Shown: piece after piece, positions 1 to 8,376 of the stretch
How the letters are laid out: the number at the start of each line of letters is the position of its first letter
Position numbering within the stretch: position 1 is the first letter of the stretch
Source of the DNA: Bombilactobacillus bombi
GTDB taxonomy: Bacteria; Bacillota; Bacilli; Lactobacillales; Lactobacillaceae
Reading direction: 5' to 3'
Length of the DNA stretch: 64,000 nucleotides
NCBI RefSeq assembly: GCF_003522965.1
Contig: NZ_CP031513.1
Span: 992,001 to 1,056,000 of the forward strand
The notes under the pieces: generated by a model
Told to the model about the DNA's origin: nothing
The model's database searches: none
Seen by the model: only the letters and a program-made list of their open reading frames with translations
Program-made: the position numbers and the translations under genes

Positions 1-176
1 AATATTACCTCCACTTATTAACTGTACACATTATAGCGCATCTTAGATATAATTGACTAATTGCATATTCCTTTTAATATTTCTCAAATAACTAATTTAT
101 ATCGCTGGAATATTATGGGTTTGCTACTCAGCCTGTAATCAACTAAAATATTAACTAGTTCTTAAAACCCAAATAC

Positions 177-206
177 TTTACACTAAGAGATTTGTTATAA
201 TATAAT
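177..206 (+). promoter_or_regulatory. Promoter of the flavodoxin gene
   Basis: A -35 like element TTTACA (177-182) is followed after 18 bases by TATAAT (201-206), a perfect -10 box. The start codon lies about 32 bases downstream. Bases 1-176 before it hold no convincing gene; they are AT-rich and non-coding in all frames. Confidence 0.6.
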
Positions 207-237
207 TTTGATAATTTATTAAACGAGGATGAAAACT

Positions 238-690
238 GTGACTAAGGTTAAAATTGTATATGCCAGCATGACTGGTAACGATGAAGATATGGCTGATATT
301 CTCAGCGAAGATTTTGAAGAAGCTGGAATGGACGTTGATATGTCAGAAATCTCGCAAACTGATGTAGCTGACTATCAAGATGCTGATATTTGTATTATGG
401 TTAGCTATACTTATTCTGATGGCTTAGAAGGCAACATTCCCGATGAAGGCTTAGACTTTTATCATGATTTATTAGAAGCAGATTTAACCGGTAAATTGTA
501 TGGTGTATGTGGCTCTGGGGATCGCTTTTATCAAGATTTTTGCATTGCAGTGGAGCACTTTGAACAAGCCTTTGAACAAGCCCACGCCCAAAAGGCCGCT
601 ATGAGCGTGAAAGTTGAATTAGCCCCAGATAATGATGATATTGCCAATCTTGATCACTTTGCCCAGACAATTATTCAAAATTGTCAGTAA
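238..690 (+). CDS. Flavodoxin (FMN-binding electron carrier)
   Basis: A short-chain flavodoxin of 150 residues, a cytoplasmic FMN protein that carries low-potential electrons. The phosphate-binding loop SMTGNDED is at residues 10-17, the first isoalloxazine loop YTYSDGLEG at 57-65, and the second loop CGSGDRFYQDF at 91-101, as in family members. An upstream in-frame ATG exists at 229, but it abuts the AACGAGG ribosome binding site (222-228). The GTG at 238 has the right spacing and gives the typical flavodoxin start VTKVKIVYAS, so it is preferred. The next gene follows after 15 bases, so they are probably co-transcribed. The redox partner is not visible here. Confidence 0.9.
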   Translation: MTKVKIVYASMTGNDEDMADILSEDFEEAGMDVDMSEISQTDVADYQDADICIMVSYTYSDGLEGNIPDEGLDFYHDLLEADLTGKLYGVCGSGDRFYQDFCIAVEHFEQAFEQAHAQKAAMSVKVELAPDNDDIANLDHFAQTIIQNCQ

Positions 691-705
691 AGTTAAGAAG
701 ATATT

Positions 706-1173
706 ATGATGAAAATTTATAAACGATATCGAAATTTTATTATCTATAGTCTTTTTGGCTTTTTAGCCTCAATTTTAAATGTAATTGTCTTTAACTGGCT
801 GCACAATCATGCTCAAGTAACGATGCTTATTGCGAATACCTTAGCCTGGTTTGTTGCTAATTTGTTTTCTTTTATTGCAAATAAAAGCATTGTTTTTAAA
901 TCACGATATCAAGAACCTAAGACCTTTATAAAAGAAATTACCCTTTTCTTATCTCAAAGAATCTTAGCTTTGTTACTAGATAATATTTTGATGTGGGCGG
1001 GAATTAATTGGTTACATTGGAATAATTTAATTGTTAAAATTATTGACCAAATTATTGTAGGGTTAGTCAACTACTTTTCCACACAAGCAATATTTACACA
1101 TGAGAACAAACTCTTATTACAAAGATTATCTGCTATGCGAAAAAAAACCAAACAAAATGATTGTAACCATTAA
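706..1173 (+). CDS. GtrA-family small membrane protein
   Basis: A 155-residue protein with four predicted membrane segments (about residues 11-31, 38-58, 79-99 and 105-128) and a basic C-terminal tail. The spacing and the FxxNKxxVFK-like segment after helix 2 (FIANKSIVFKS) fit the GtrA family. Members are associated with moving or flipping undecaprenyl-linked sugars for cell-surface polysaccharide modification. Two tandem ATGs (706 and 709) are possible starts; AGAAG at 696-700 suits the second better. It lies 15 bases after the flavodoxin gene and ends at a strong hairpin terminator. The family assignment is good, but the specific sugar pathway is unknown. Confidence 0.8.
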   Translation: MMKIYKRYRNFIIYSLFGFLASILNVIVFNWLHNHAQVTMLIANTLAWFVANLFSFIANKSIVFKSRYQEPKTFIKEITLFLSQRILALLLDNILMWAGINWLHWNNLIVKIIDQIIVGLVNYFSTQAIFTHENKLLLQRLSAMRKKTKQNDCNH

Positions 1174-1208
1174 AAAAGCTCTTGCAAATAAAATTGCAAG
1201 GGCTTTTT
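1173..1208. terminator. Bidirectional terminator
   Basis: The hairpin GCTCTTGCAA / TTGCAAGGGC has an A-run on its left and a T-run on its right. It can end both the rightward flavodoxin-GtrA unit and the leftward 2-epimerase gene. Confidence 0.85.
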
Positions 1209-1213
1209 AGTAC

Positions 1214-2356
1214 TTAGGAAAAATCTTCTGGTCGCTGATCTAACTGCTGAAAATGATAACGAATTGCTGCACACATCCGTTCACTAGCATGACCGTCACC
1301 ATAAGGATTCTTAGCTTGCGCCATCAATTGGTATTCTTGTTGATTATTTAATAACTGTTCCATTTCATGTTTAACATGACTATATTGGGTACCGACTAAC
1401 TTTAATGTGCCAGCAGCAACACCTTCTGGCCGCTCCGTAGTATCTCGCAAAACTAACACTGGCTTACCTAAAGCGGGAGCTTCTTCTTGCACACCACCGG
1501 AATCACTCATAATAAAGTAAGAACGATCGATTAAATTATGAAAATCTAAAACATCTAATGGTTTAATCAAATGAATTCGTTCCTGATTACCCAGGATTTC
1601 TTGGGCTGTTTGTTGCACTATAGGATTTAGATGAACAGGATAAATAATTTCAACATCACTGTATTCTTGGACTACATCGCGCATAGCTTGAAAAACTTGG
1701 CGCATAGGCTCGCCTTGGTTCTCACGACGGTGCATTGTTACTAGAATCATCCGCTTATGAGGATCAATTAAATTTAATACTTCATGATGATAATCAGCTT
1801 TAACCGTTTGATTCAAAGCATCAATAGCAGTATTGCCAGTCACAAAAATGTTAGCTGCTTGATGATGTTCCTGCAATAAATTAGCCTTACTTTGTTCCGT
1901 AGGTGCAAAATATAAGTCTGCCAAATTGTCTGTCATTTGCCGATTCATTTCTTCTGGCCAAGGTGAATACTTATTCCAAGTTCTTAAGCCCGCTTCCACA
2001 TGTCCAATAGCAATTTGGTGATAAAAGGCTGACAGTGCTGCTGAAAAGGTCGTCGTTGTATCGCCATGAACCAAAACTATTTGTGGCTGCTCTTGTTCTA
2101 AAATATCATCTAAATCTAAAATCACAGAACTTGTAATACCACTGAGAGTTTGTTTTTGCTTCATGATATTTAAGTCATAGTCTGGTTGAATATCAAAAAT
2201 ATTTAAAACTGAATCTAGCATCTCTCGATGTTGCGCAGTGACAACCGTAATTGTTTCAAAATACGCACTTTGCTTTTTTAACTCCAACACTAAAGGTGCC
2301 ATTTTAATTGCTTCAGGCCGGGTACCAAAAATCGCCATTACTTTAATTTTTTGCAT
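1214..2356 (-). CDS. wecB: UDP-N-acetylglucosamine 2-epimerase (non-hydrolysing)
   Basis: A 380-residue cytoplasmic enzyme that interconverts UDP-GlcNAc and UDP-ManNAc. UDP-ManNAc is the donor for the linkage unit of wall teichoic acid and for some surface polysaccharides. The sequence shows FGTRPEAIKMAPL at the N-terminus, HGDTTTT and HVEAGLRTW near residues 96-125, the MHRREN segment around 208, and DSGGVQEEAP around 285, all conserved in this family. The length is normal. ATG at 2356 follows TAGGAAG with good spacing. It stands alone between a terminator and tRNA-Arg. A TagA-type enzyme at 49.6 kb is a plausible consumer of its product. It is also called mnaA in Firmicutes. Confidence 0.95.
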   Translation of the reverse strand: MQKIKVMAIFGTRPEAIKMAPLVLELKKQSAYFETITVVTAQHREMLDSVLNIFDIQPDYDLNIMKQKQTLSGITSSVILDLDDILEQEQPQIVLVHGDTTTTFSAALSAFYHQIAIGHVEAGLRTWNKYSPWPEEMNRQMTDNLADLYFAPTEQSKANLLQEHHQAANIFVTGNTAIDALNQTVKADYHHEVLNLIDPHKRMILVTMHRRENQGEPMRQVFQAMRDVVQEYSDVEIIYPVHLNPIVQQTAQEILGNQERIHLIKPLDVLDFHNLIDRSYFIMSDSGGVQEEAPALGKPVLVLRDTTERPEGVAAGTLKLVGTQYSHVKHEMEQLLNNQQEYQLMAQAKNPYGDGHASERMCAAIRYHFQQLDQRPEDFS

Positions 2357-2428
2357 GCTTTTACTTCCTATTATTCTAAGTATAAAAATAGAGCCTTGAA
2401 TTCCAAAATATCTCAGCTCTGATATGAA

Positions 2429-2502
2429 TGATCTCGATCGGATTCGAACCGATGACCTACTGCTTAGGAGGCAGTTGCTCTATCCAGCTGAGCCACGAGA
2501 CC
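2429..2502 (-). tRNA. tRNA-Arg (anticodon CCT)
   Basis: A 74-base cloverleaf. The acceptor stem is GGTCTCG / CGAGATC, the D-arm is GCTC..GAGC, the anticodon loop is CTCCTAA giving CCT (reads AGG), and the T-loop is GTTCGAATC. The 3' CCA is not encoded. Confidence 0.95.
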
Positions 2503-2567
2503 AGCATTGTAGTTAAATTACTACAACAATTTTATCTTGCCACGAATTTAACTACATGTAAAGTTCT

Positions 2568-3761
2568 TTAGTGCTGTTTGCCCTTATTTTTTTGATTACG
2601 CCAACGCTTTTTAGGAGCAGAGACTTTTTTCTTTGGTGCAGATTGCTTTTTATGGATGTGCGGTGGCGTCGAACTTAATTCATCGCCTTGTAGATAGACT
2701 TTGGTCAGTGGAATATTGTTATTTTTTAAGAGTGTTTGAAGTTGGCGCCAATCATGCTGATTACCTAAGGTAATCACTTCACCATTGCGACCCATGCGTC
2801 CTGTTCGACCACTACGATGAATGTATTCTGTTAAATCTTGCGGATTTTCTAAATTGATAACCGTTGTCAAATCAGGAATATCCATTCCGCGAGCGGCTAC
2901 ATCAGTTGCCAATAACATTGAAGTTTTTCGATTACGAAAGGCGTTTAAAGCATCTGCCCGTCTTTTTTTAGGATCACTGGTATCTAAAACTGTGAAATAC
3001 GTTTTTCGGTAACGCATATCGGCTGCTAAGCGATGCAATTGTTTACTTGATTGACAAAAAACTAAGTTCTTTTTATTTTTTCGATGGGCTAATCTTTGTA
3101 ATAATTCTGACTTACGTTGGTTGTCAACCGTTATAAAATAATGCCTTAAGCCTGCTCTAAAGCTCTCATCGGTTGACAAATTCACAGCTGTAAATTCTTG
3201 TCCAAACCATTTTTTTAATTCAGAAAATAAAGGAATTGTCGTAGCTGAGAAAAAGGCTAGTTGAACTGCACTAGGCATGCGATTAATTACTCCGCGAATA
3301 TCTTCTAAGCGATCACTTAACATTTCATCAGCTTCATCTACTAACAAAGTACTGATATTTTGCAGTTTCAGCTTTTTCTTATCTACTAAGTCTAAAATCC
3401 GACCTAAAGTACCTACTATAACTTCAGGCTTTTGCTTCAAATGTTCAATTTGGCGTTTGAGATTGGCACCGCCAATTACTCCATAAATGTTCACTTGGGG
3501 ATTCAATTCTCGTAAAACATCCCGAGTTTGAATCGCTAATTCTTGTGATGGTTCCAAAATTATCTTTTGAATACCTTGACCTAATTGTACTTGCTCTAAC
3601 AAAGGCATCCCAAAGGCAAGCGTTTTGCCCGACCCCGTAGGAGCTAAGGCCAATAGCGATTGTCTTTGAATAAAGGGTTGGTAAACTGCTTTTTGCACGG
3701 GGGTTAATTTTTGAAAATGATGTTGCTGAAAATAAGTTTGATAAACTGCTGGAATTTCCAT
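2568..3761 (-). CDS. DEAD-box ATP-dependent RNA helicase
   Basis: A 397-residue RNA helicase with both RecA-like domains. The Q motif is near residues 16-31, motif I APTGSGKT at 39-46, motif II DEAD at 141-144, motif III SAT at 171-173, and motif VI HRSGRTGRMG around 314. Motif Ia is PSQELAIQ rather than the usual PTRELAxQ. A strongly basic tail rich in K, R and Q ends the protein, as in CshB-type helicases of Firmicutes, which act in ribosome assembly and cold growth. The ATG overlaps the stop of the upstream oxidoreductase gene by one base (TAATG), with GTGAGG before it, suggesting translational coupling. The exact subfamily is uncertain. Confidence 0.93.
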   Translation of the reverse strand: MEIPAVYQTYFQQHHFQKLTPVQKAVYQPFIQRQSLLALAPTGSGKTLAFGMPLLEQVQLGQGIQKIILEPSQELAIQTRDVLRELNPQVNIYGVIGGANLKRQIEHLKQKPEVIVGTLGRILDLVDKKKLKLQNISTLLVDEADEMLSDRLEDIRGVINRMPSAVQLAFFSATTIPLFSELKKWFGQEFTAVNLSTDESFRAGLRHYFITVDNQRKSELLQRLAHRKNKKNLVFCQSSKQLHRLAADMRYRKTYFTVLDTSDPKKRRADALNAFRNRKTSMLLATDVAARGMDIPDLTTVINLENPQDLTEYIHRSGRTGRMGRNGEVITLGNQHDWRQLQTLLKNNNIPLTKVYLQGDELSSTPPHIHKKQSAPKKKVSAPKKRWRNQKNKGKQH

Positions 3762-4750
3762 TATGCCTCACTTCTATCGGCTGCAAATTTAATACCAGCC
3801 GCTAAACGGATTTGTGTTAATAATTGATTAACTTGATCAGCCATTTGCCATAACTGATTAAATTGAGTTTGATCTTTTTGTTGAATGATTTGTGCAAATA
3901 CTTCCGTTTCCGCTAACATGGGATTATGGTCAGCACCCGTAAATTGCCAATCATTATAATTATTCCAAATTTTGCGCACCGTGCCCCCATCATCAAAAGA
4001 TAAAGTCTTTTTGCCACTATATATTTCTGAGGGCAAGATAGAATTGGAAATTTTTCCAACTAACATTGTCACATCAAAATGATCATAATGTAAGACTATT
4101 GTTCCTTGACCATCGACACCTGTGGCAATCATTTGCGGTAAGTACTGCGCAGACAACGGTTGACCAAATAAGCAAACTGCATCATACAATAAGTAAACAC
4201 CCAAATCGTACAAAGCACCACCAGAAAACTTGGGTGAAAAGATATTAGGTTCTTGTCCAGTCAAAACCAAATCATAGCGACTGGAATATTTCCGATAAGT
4301 GATAGTGGCCCCATCAATTCGATCTAATTGTTGTACTTGCTGTTTTAAAGTTGCAAATTCGGGCTCATGGATATGGCGAGCTGCTTCTAAAACATAAATT
4401 CCTGGATGGTTTTGCAGTAATTCTTGAATCTGTAAAAACTCTGCTCGTGTAGATACCATTGGTTTTTCCACAATGACTTGTTTATTAGCTGCAATTGCTT
4501 GGCAAATATACTGAAAATGTAAACTATTCGGCGAAGCAATATAAACAACTTCAAATTCTGGACTAGCAAAAAATTTAGTTAAATCTGTGGTAATTAAGGT
4601 ATCAGTACCATTTACTTGATTAATTAAATTTTGCGCATGTTCTTGTGTTCGTGAATAAACCTCACGTAGCTGAAAAGTATGTGTTTGTTGAGCAGCTTCA
4701 ATAAATTGTTGTGTAATCCAATTAGTTCCAATAACTCCTAGCTGTAACAA
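3761..4750 (-). CDS. Gfo/Idh/MocA-family NAD(P)-dependent oxidoreductase
   Basis: A 329-residue oxidoreductase. The N-terminal Rossmann segment GVIGTNWIT (residues 5-13) has a partly atypical glycine motif. EKPMVS at 95-100 holds the family's active-site lysine, and GGALYDLGVYLL near 176 belongs to the C-terminal alpha/beta domain. Substrates in this family are usually sugars, inositols or other polyols; the actual one cannot be read here. The start codon is TTG at 4750, fixed by GGAGG seven bases upstream. It directly abuts the stop codon of the preceding GH25-like gene, so 5509-2568 forms a tightly coupled three-gene unit. Confidence 0.88.
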   Translation of the reverse strand: MLQLGVIGTNWITQQFIEAAQQTHTFQLREVYSRTQEHAQNLINQVNGTDTLITTDLTKFFASPEFEVVYIASPNSLHFQYICQAIAANKQVIVEKPMVSTRAEFLQIQELLQNHPGIYVLEAARHIHEPEFATLKQQVQQLDRIDGATITYRKYSSRYDLVLTGQEPNIFSPKFSGGALYDLGVYLLYDAVCLFGQPLSAQYLPQMIATGVDGQGTIVLHYDHFDVTMLVGKISNSILPSEIYSGKKTLSFDDGGTVRKIWNNYNDWQFTGADHNPMLAETEVFAQIIQQKDQTQFNQLWQMADQVNQLLTQIRLAAGIKFAADRSEA

Positions 4751-5509
4751 TTAATAGCCTCCTGTTTGTACATAATGTTGCCAATGATTTTCATTACCAA
4801 TAAAGACTGACATATGATATAGATTAGTCGAAGCCAAACTGGGGATTTTTCCTTGTTGGTCATATTCCCAAAAATCAATATCTTGTCGTTTATGCAGTGG
4901 CAGCTTTGGAGATTGCAACCACACTGTATCTTTTGGATTATTAAAAATCTTCGCAAACGTTGGTGTTGTTTGAATAATAACCTTGCGCTGATAATAGTTT
5001 ACCAGTAAAGTGCACAATTGTGATACTGATTGCCTAATTTTTTTAGTAGCGGGATGCGGATTTTGATAATCATTTAATTGAATAACTATTGGCAAATTAC
5101 CGATTTGCTGACCGATACTAGTTTTAAAATTATCAAATTGTGCTTGAGGCGATGATGTAAAGCTAAAATAATGATAAACCCCAAACGGTAATTGTGCTCC
5201 TTGAATCCGCCAATAATTACTTAAAAAATTATCATCAAAATAATCTGCTCCTTGAGTTGCTTTTAAATAGACAAAGTCGACACCGTGTTTTTTCAGTAAG
5301 CGAAAATCTTGGTAGCCATCTTCTTGACTGAGACTAACACCTAAAACAGGATATTCTTGTGTATCTGGTCGCCCAGCTTTTTGCCAGCGATTCAATAATA
5401 ATAAACCAAAAAGTGTCCCAAAAATAATTAACACTACAATCGCTAAAAATATTTTCTGATGCATAAAATGTCCGTGGTAGGCATGTTTTGCCTGATAACT
5501 TTTTTGCAT
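4751..5509 (-). CDS. Membrane-anchored GH25-fold protein, catalytic residues missing
   Basis: A 252-residue protein with one N-terminal membrane helix (about 19-40) and an outside domain resembling glycoside hydrolase family 25 lysozymes. The landmarks are GVSLSQEDGYQDF (57-69), VYLKATQGADYFDDNF (80-95) and GVYHYFSF (110-117). Active GH25 enzymes need an Asp in the first motif and a D-x-E pair in the PxxxDxE motif. Here the first Asp position is Ser59, and the pair reads Gln144-x-Asn146 in LPIVIQLND. Muramidase activity is therefore unlikely, and a binding or scaffold role is possible. Related degenerate proteins seem to occur in lactobacilli, but that is from memory. It is the first gene of a coupled unit with the oxidoreductase and helicase. 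Confidence 0.75.
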   Translation of the reverse strand: MQKSYQAKHAYHGHFMHQKIFLAIVVLIIFGTLFGLLLLNRWQKAGRPDTQEYPVLGVSLSQEDGYQDFRLLKKHGVDFVYLKATQGADYFDDNFLSNYWRIQGAQLPFGVYHYFSFTSSPQAQFDNFKTSIGQQIGNLPIVIQLNDYQNPHPATKKIRQSVSQLCTLLVNYYQRKVIIQTTPTFAKIFNNPKDTVWLQSPKLPLHKRQDIDFWEYDQQGKIPSLASTNLYHMSVFIGNENHWQHYVQTGGY

Positions 5510-5639
5510 ATATTCACAATCCTTATGTCTATTTCATTGTAAATCAATGACACTCATTGCACATAATTATTTACAATTTATTTTAAACTATTTTTACACT
5601 ATGATTGACTTGCAAGCAATTCAAGTAGTTAATTTAATT

Positions 5640-5839
5640 AATAATTAGGAGAAATTTAGTAGGAAACTTGCTCTCTGTTTTAGAAACATAGTGGTTGTTG
5701 TAAACTATGCAAAGCATTTTTCTCAATCTCTACTATTAGCGTTAATTACGTTATAATTTTGAGATGCAAAACACATAAATATGGATGGTACTGCGAATCA
5801 CTTCGTCCCAGAGTTAAACTCTTAACTCTGGGACTTTTT
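5640..5839 (+). promoter_or_regulatory. T-box leader upstream of a broken membrane gene
   Basis: The T-box consensus region ATGGATGGTACTGCGAA lies at 5781-5797, a close match to the GGGTGGTACCGCG signature. It is followed by TTCGTCCC and a terminator. Upstream, TTTAGTAGGA (5655-5664) can pair with TCTCTACTA (5738-5746) to close a Stem I with a distal hairpin. T-box RNAs sense uncharged tRNA and control amino-acid-related genes. The specifier codon could not be assigned by eye. The regulated gene downstream is frame-broken. Confidence 0.75.
5805..5839 (+). terminator. T-box intrinsic terminator
   Basis: A perfect 13-bp stem GTCCCAGAGTTAA / TTAACTCTGGGAC is followed by CTTTTTG. It forms the OFF conformation of the T-box leader. 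Confidence 0.85.
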
Positions 5840-5879
5840 GCCTTATTACACAGATTCTAAATAATAGGAGTATCAAGTT

Positions 5880-6307
5880 TTGATTACAAACCACAAAATA
5901 AAAACAATTAAAGTAAGCAAATGTTATATTGTCTTGTGCATCATTTTAGCCATTTTAGGTTATGCCATTATCATTTTGCAATAATCACCACAGTTATGTA
6001 TTATAGCTTTCAACTTATTCCTAATAAATTCTTTTTACCCGAAGTTTTTGTGGTTTATTCATTAATTGCATTGGTATGTGGCAGTTTGTTCACAACTATT
6101 TCTACTTTAGGTCTTGTTTTTATGGCTATTGCGACTATTTTAAAAATTAAATTAGATATTGTTTCTGGAGCCTTTTTCGGTGCTAGCATTTCGCTTTTTT
6201 CAAGAATCACCAATTTAGGACAATTAACTTTGGTTACAGCACTCACCCGTTTGGGTGTTAACTTGTTTATTGGAGAACAATATTTTTCAATAATTCTGCC
6301 AGCATAA
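5880..6307 (+). pseudogene. Small membrane protein, frameshifted
   Basis: A TTG at 5880, eight bases after ATAGGAG, opens a frame of 34 codons with a first hydrophobic helix (YIVLCIILAILGYAIIIL), which stops at TAA near 5983. The next frame continues with further hydrophobic segments (VFVVYSLIALVCGSLF, LGLVFMAIATILK, SLFSRITNLGQLTLVTAL) to a stop at 6305-6307. The natural reading is one multi-helix membrane protein broken by a frameshift, or internally deleted, near 5980. It sits behind a T-box leader, so the ancestor was probably an amino-acid-related transporter. I do not recognise the family. A two-peptide product is possible but less likely. Confidence 0.55.
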
Positions 6308-6363
6308 TCTTTAAAAGATGGTTTTAAAAAAATCATTTTCTCAAGCCTCACGATTTAAAAACA

Positions 6364-6400
6364 CAAAAAAAGAAGCTGAAACAAATGATTGCTTCAGCTT
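6364..6400 (-). terminator. Terminator of ilvE
   Basis: Read on the minus strand, the hairpin AAGCTGAA / TTCAGCTT is followed by a T-run (A-run at 6364-6372 on the plus strand). It lies just beyond the ilvE stop codon. Confidence 0.8.
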
Positions 6401-6411
6401 TAAATTTTATT

Positions 6412-7440
6412 TTAAACTTTAACTACCCAACCTTCAGGTCCTTGAACATCACCAAATTGGATACCAGTCAACAAGTCATAAAGTTTTCGCGTTACTGGTC
6501 CTACTTCAGTTTCACTATAAAAGACATGCAGATTTCCGTTGTGTTCCAAACCACCAATTGGTGAAATTACAGCTGCGGTACCACATGCACCCGCCTCTTT
6601 AAAGCGATCTAAATCATCAATATAAACATCGCCTTCTTCAGTTTCCATACCCAATTCATGTTCTGCTAAATATAATAATGAATATTTCGTGATACTTGGC
6701 AAAATGGATGGTGACTTCGGTGTCACAAACTTATCATCTTGTGTAATACCAAAGAAGTTAGCAGATCCAACTTCTTCAATCTTTTGATGATTAATAGGAT
6801 CTAAGTAAACACAATCAGAAAATCCGCGTTTATGTGCTTGATCACCTGGCATCAAACTAGCAGCATAGTTACCGCCAACCTTGCTTTGACCTGTTCCCTT
6901 ATGAGCAGCTCGATCATATTCAGAAGTTGTAAAATTAGTTGGTGTTAAGCCACCTTTGAAGTAATTGCCAACCGGCATAACAAAAATTCTAAATAAGTAC
7001 TCCGGCGCTGGATGAACACCAATTACTCCTCCAACACCCCACATTACAGGACGAATATATAAAGTAGCACCATTACCATAAGGAGGGACAAAGTCAGCAT
7101 TGGCTTTAACAACTTGTTTCACGGCATCAATAAACATCTCAGTTGGTACTGAAGGCATTAATAACCGTTCACAACTACGTTGCATCCGCTCAGCATTTTG
7201 ATCTGGACGAAATAATTGAATATCGCCATCCTTAGTTCGATAAGCCTTCATACCTTCAAAGTCAGACTGCCCGTAATGTAAAGCCGTCGCGCCTTCGCTC
7301 ATTTGCACATCACTATCTTCTACTAAACCTGCATCTTGCCATTCGCCATCACGCCAATACGCTTGGTAACGATACGGCAAATCTAAATAATCAAAGCCCA
7401 AGTTATTAAAATCTACCTCTGACGCTTTAACCTTTGCCAT
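6412..7440 (-). CDS. ilvE: Branched-chain amino acid aminotransferase
   Basis: A 342-residue class IV PLP-dependent transaminase that interconverts Leu, Ile and Val with their 2-keto acids, using glutamate/2-oxoglutarate. The PLP lysine is Lys187 in GTGQSKVGGNYAASL. EEVGSANFF (about 217) and the C-terminal GTAAVISPIGG are typical. The length is normal for the BCAT-II-type enzymes of Firmicutes. ATG at 7440 follows CGGAGGAGA with ideal spacing. It stands alone with its own terminator. No biosynthetic ilv/leu genes are nearby, so a role in amino acid catabolism or salvage is as likely as synthesis. Confidence 0.95.
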   Translation of the reverse strand: MAKVKASEVDFNNLGFDYLDLPYRYQAYWRDGEWQDAGLVEDSDVQMSEGATALHYGQSDFEGMKAYRTKDGDIQLFRPDQNAERMQRSCERLLMPSVPTEMFIDAVKQVVKANADFVPPYGNGATLYIRPVMWGVGGVIGVHPAPEYLFRIFVMPVGNYFKGGLTPTNFTTSEYDRAAHKGTGQSKVGGNYAASLMPGDQAHKRGFSDCVYLDPINHQKIEEVGSANFFGITQDDKFVTPKSPSILPSITKYSLLYLAEHELGMETEEGDVYIDDLDRFKEAGACGTAAVISPIGGLEHNGNLHVFYSETEVGPVTRKLYDLLTGIQFGDVQGPEGWVVKV

Positions 7441-7829
7441 AATATTCTCCTCCGTTTTTAATTTTATTTTAATGAAAAGAATACCATGAAACTGGCAAAT
7501 GTCAATAACTTTTAAATAATTACTTTAATAAATTCTGAGTATAAATCAAATAAGATTTAATTAAAGCTAATAAACTTTTTTAAATATTACTTACCTTTTC
7601 TAGAAAAATCTCGATGTGACTCAGCCCTTATCTTAAACGTGCTAACAAATCAATAATAAATGAACTGCTATCATTGCTAGTTATAATGAACGATGTATTG
7701 ATCAAATATTAGAAGGTATCAAGTCAATAGTTCTCTTTCGTGGAAGTTTTAGAATTCACTCTGATTAAATTTGTCATCTACTTATTATTTACTTCTTTAT
7801 GTCAATTTTTATTCGTTTCTAATAATAAT
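7441..7829. other. Intergenic region with a possible gene remnant
   Basis: 389 bases between ilvE and the MarR gene without an intact gene. The stretch next to ilvE is AT-rich and probably carries its promoter, but no clear -35/-10 pair stands out. A short coding relic is listed separately at 7664-7730. Confidence 0.5.
7664..7730 (+). pseudogene. Possible glycosyltransferase family 2 N-terminal remnant
   Basis: In one plus-strand frame this reads TAIIASYNERCIDQILEGI, which resembles the start of GT2 glycosyltransferases (xSIIIPAYNEExxIxxxLxSI). A TGA stop lies directly upstream and the frame ends soon after with no nucleotide-sugar DxD motif. If genuine it is the relic of a deleted gene. The match is short and could be chance. 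Confidence 0.3.
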
Positions 7830-8267
7830 TTAACTGCCAAAAAAAGTATTAATCTTTTTCAATGATTTACTTAATATTTGTACTTCTGTATCGCTCAAAT
7901 CTTCTACTGCAGTTTGTATCATTAAGTAATAATACAGTCTGTACACACGATAAAACTTTTTACCTTTTTTAGTTAATCCCAGATTAACTGTTCTACGATC
8001 TCCATCTCTACGAGAACGTGAGACATATCCTTTTTTTAATAAATGATTAACTATAACTGTTACAGTACCTGGAGATAATTCTAATTCTTGCGCCACTTCA
8101 GAATTTGTCTTTTGCTGTACTTCTGTTATTGCATTAATTACATGAGCTTCACTTAATGTAATATCCAAAAATCCTAGCCTTTGTAATTGTTTTTCTTCTG
8201 TCTTTACTACCTTATTGGAAATATCGTTCATTAGATTACCAATATTTTTGATTTCCTGCTCTCTCAT
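7830..8267 (-). CDS. MarR-family transcriptional regulator (FabT-like)
   Basis: A 145-residue winged-helix repressor. The helix-turn-helix is around residues 53-78 (TNSEVAQELELSPGTVTVIVN), followed by the wing SRSRRDGDRRTVNLGLTKKG. The overall pattern, including FLDITLSEAHVINAI, resembles FabT regulators of fatty acid synthesis, but no fab genes are in the window, so the target is open. ATG at 8267 follows AAGGCGG. It lies downstream of the giant WxL gene on the same strand, separated by a terminator, so it is probably expressed separately. Confidence 0.85.
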   Translation of the reverse strand: MREQEIKNIGNLMNDISNKVVKTEEKQLQRLGFLDITLSEAHVINAITEVQQKTNSEVAQELELSPGTVTVIVNHLLKKGYVSRSRRDGDRRTVNLGLTKKGKKFYRVYRLYYYLMIQTAVEDLSDTEVQILSKSLKKINTFFGS

Positions 8268-8328
8268 GGTATTTACCGCCTTGATTAAGTTATTATTTAG
8301 ACTTTCCGAGTTCTGTAAAGGATAAAAA

Positions 8329-8361
8329 TAAAAAACACGATTTCTTAAATAAAATCGTGTT
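8329..8361 (-). terminator. Terminator of the large WxL gene
   Basis: A perfect 10-bp stem AACACGATTT / AAATCGTGTT is followed, on the minus strand, by a T-run. It sits between the WxL stop codon and the MarR gene. Confidence 0.85.
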
Positions 8362-8376
8362 ATCTATTTATGAGAA

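Noticed and set aside
6055-6351. A 98-codon minus-strand frame opposite the broken membrane gene
   Set aside because: It is antisense to the hydrophobic coding pattern of the membrane protein and has no start signals.
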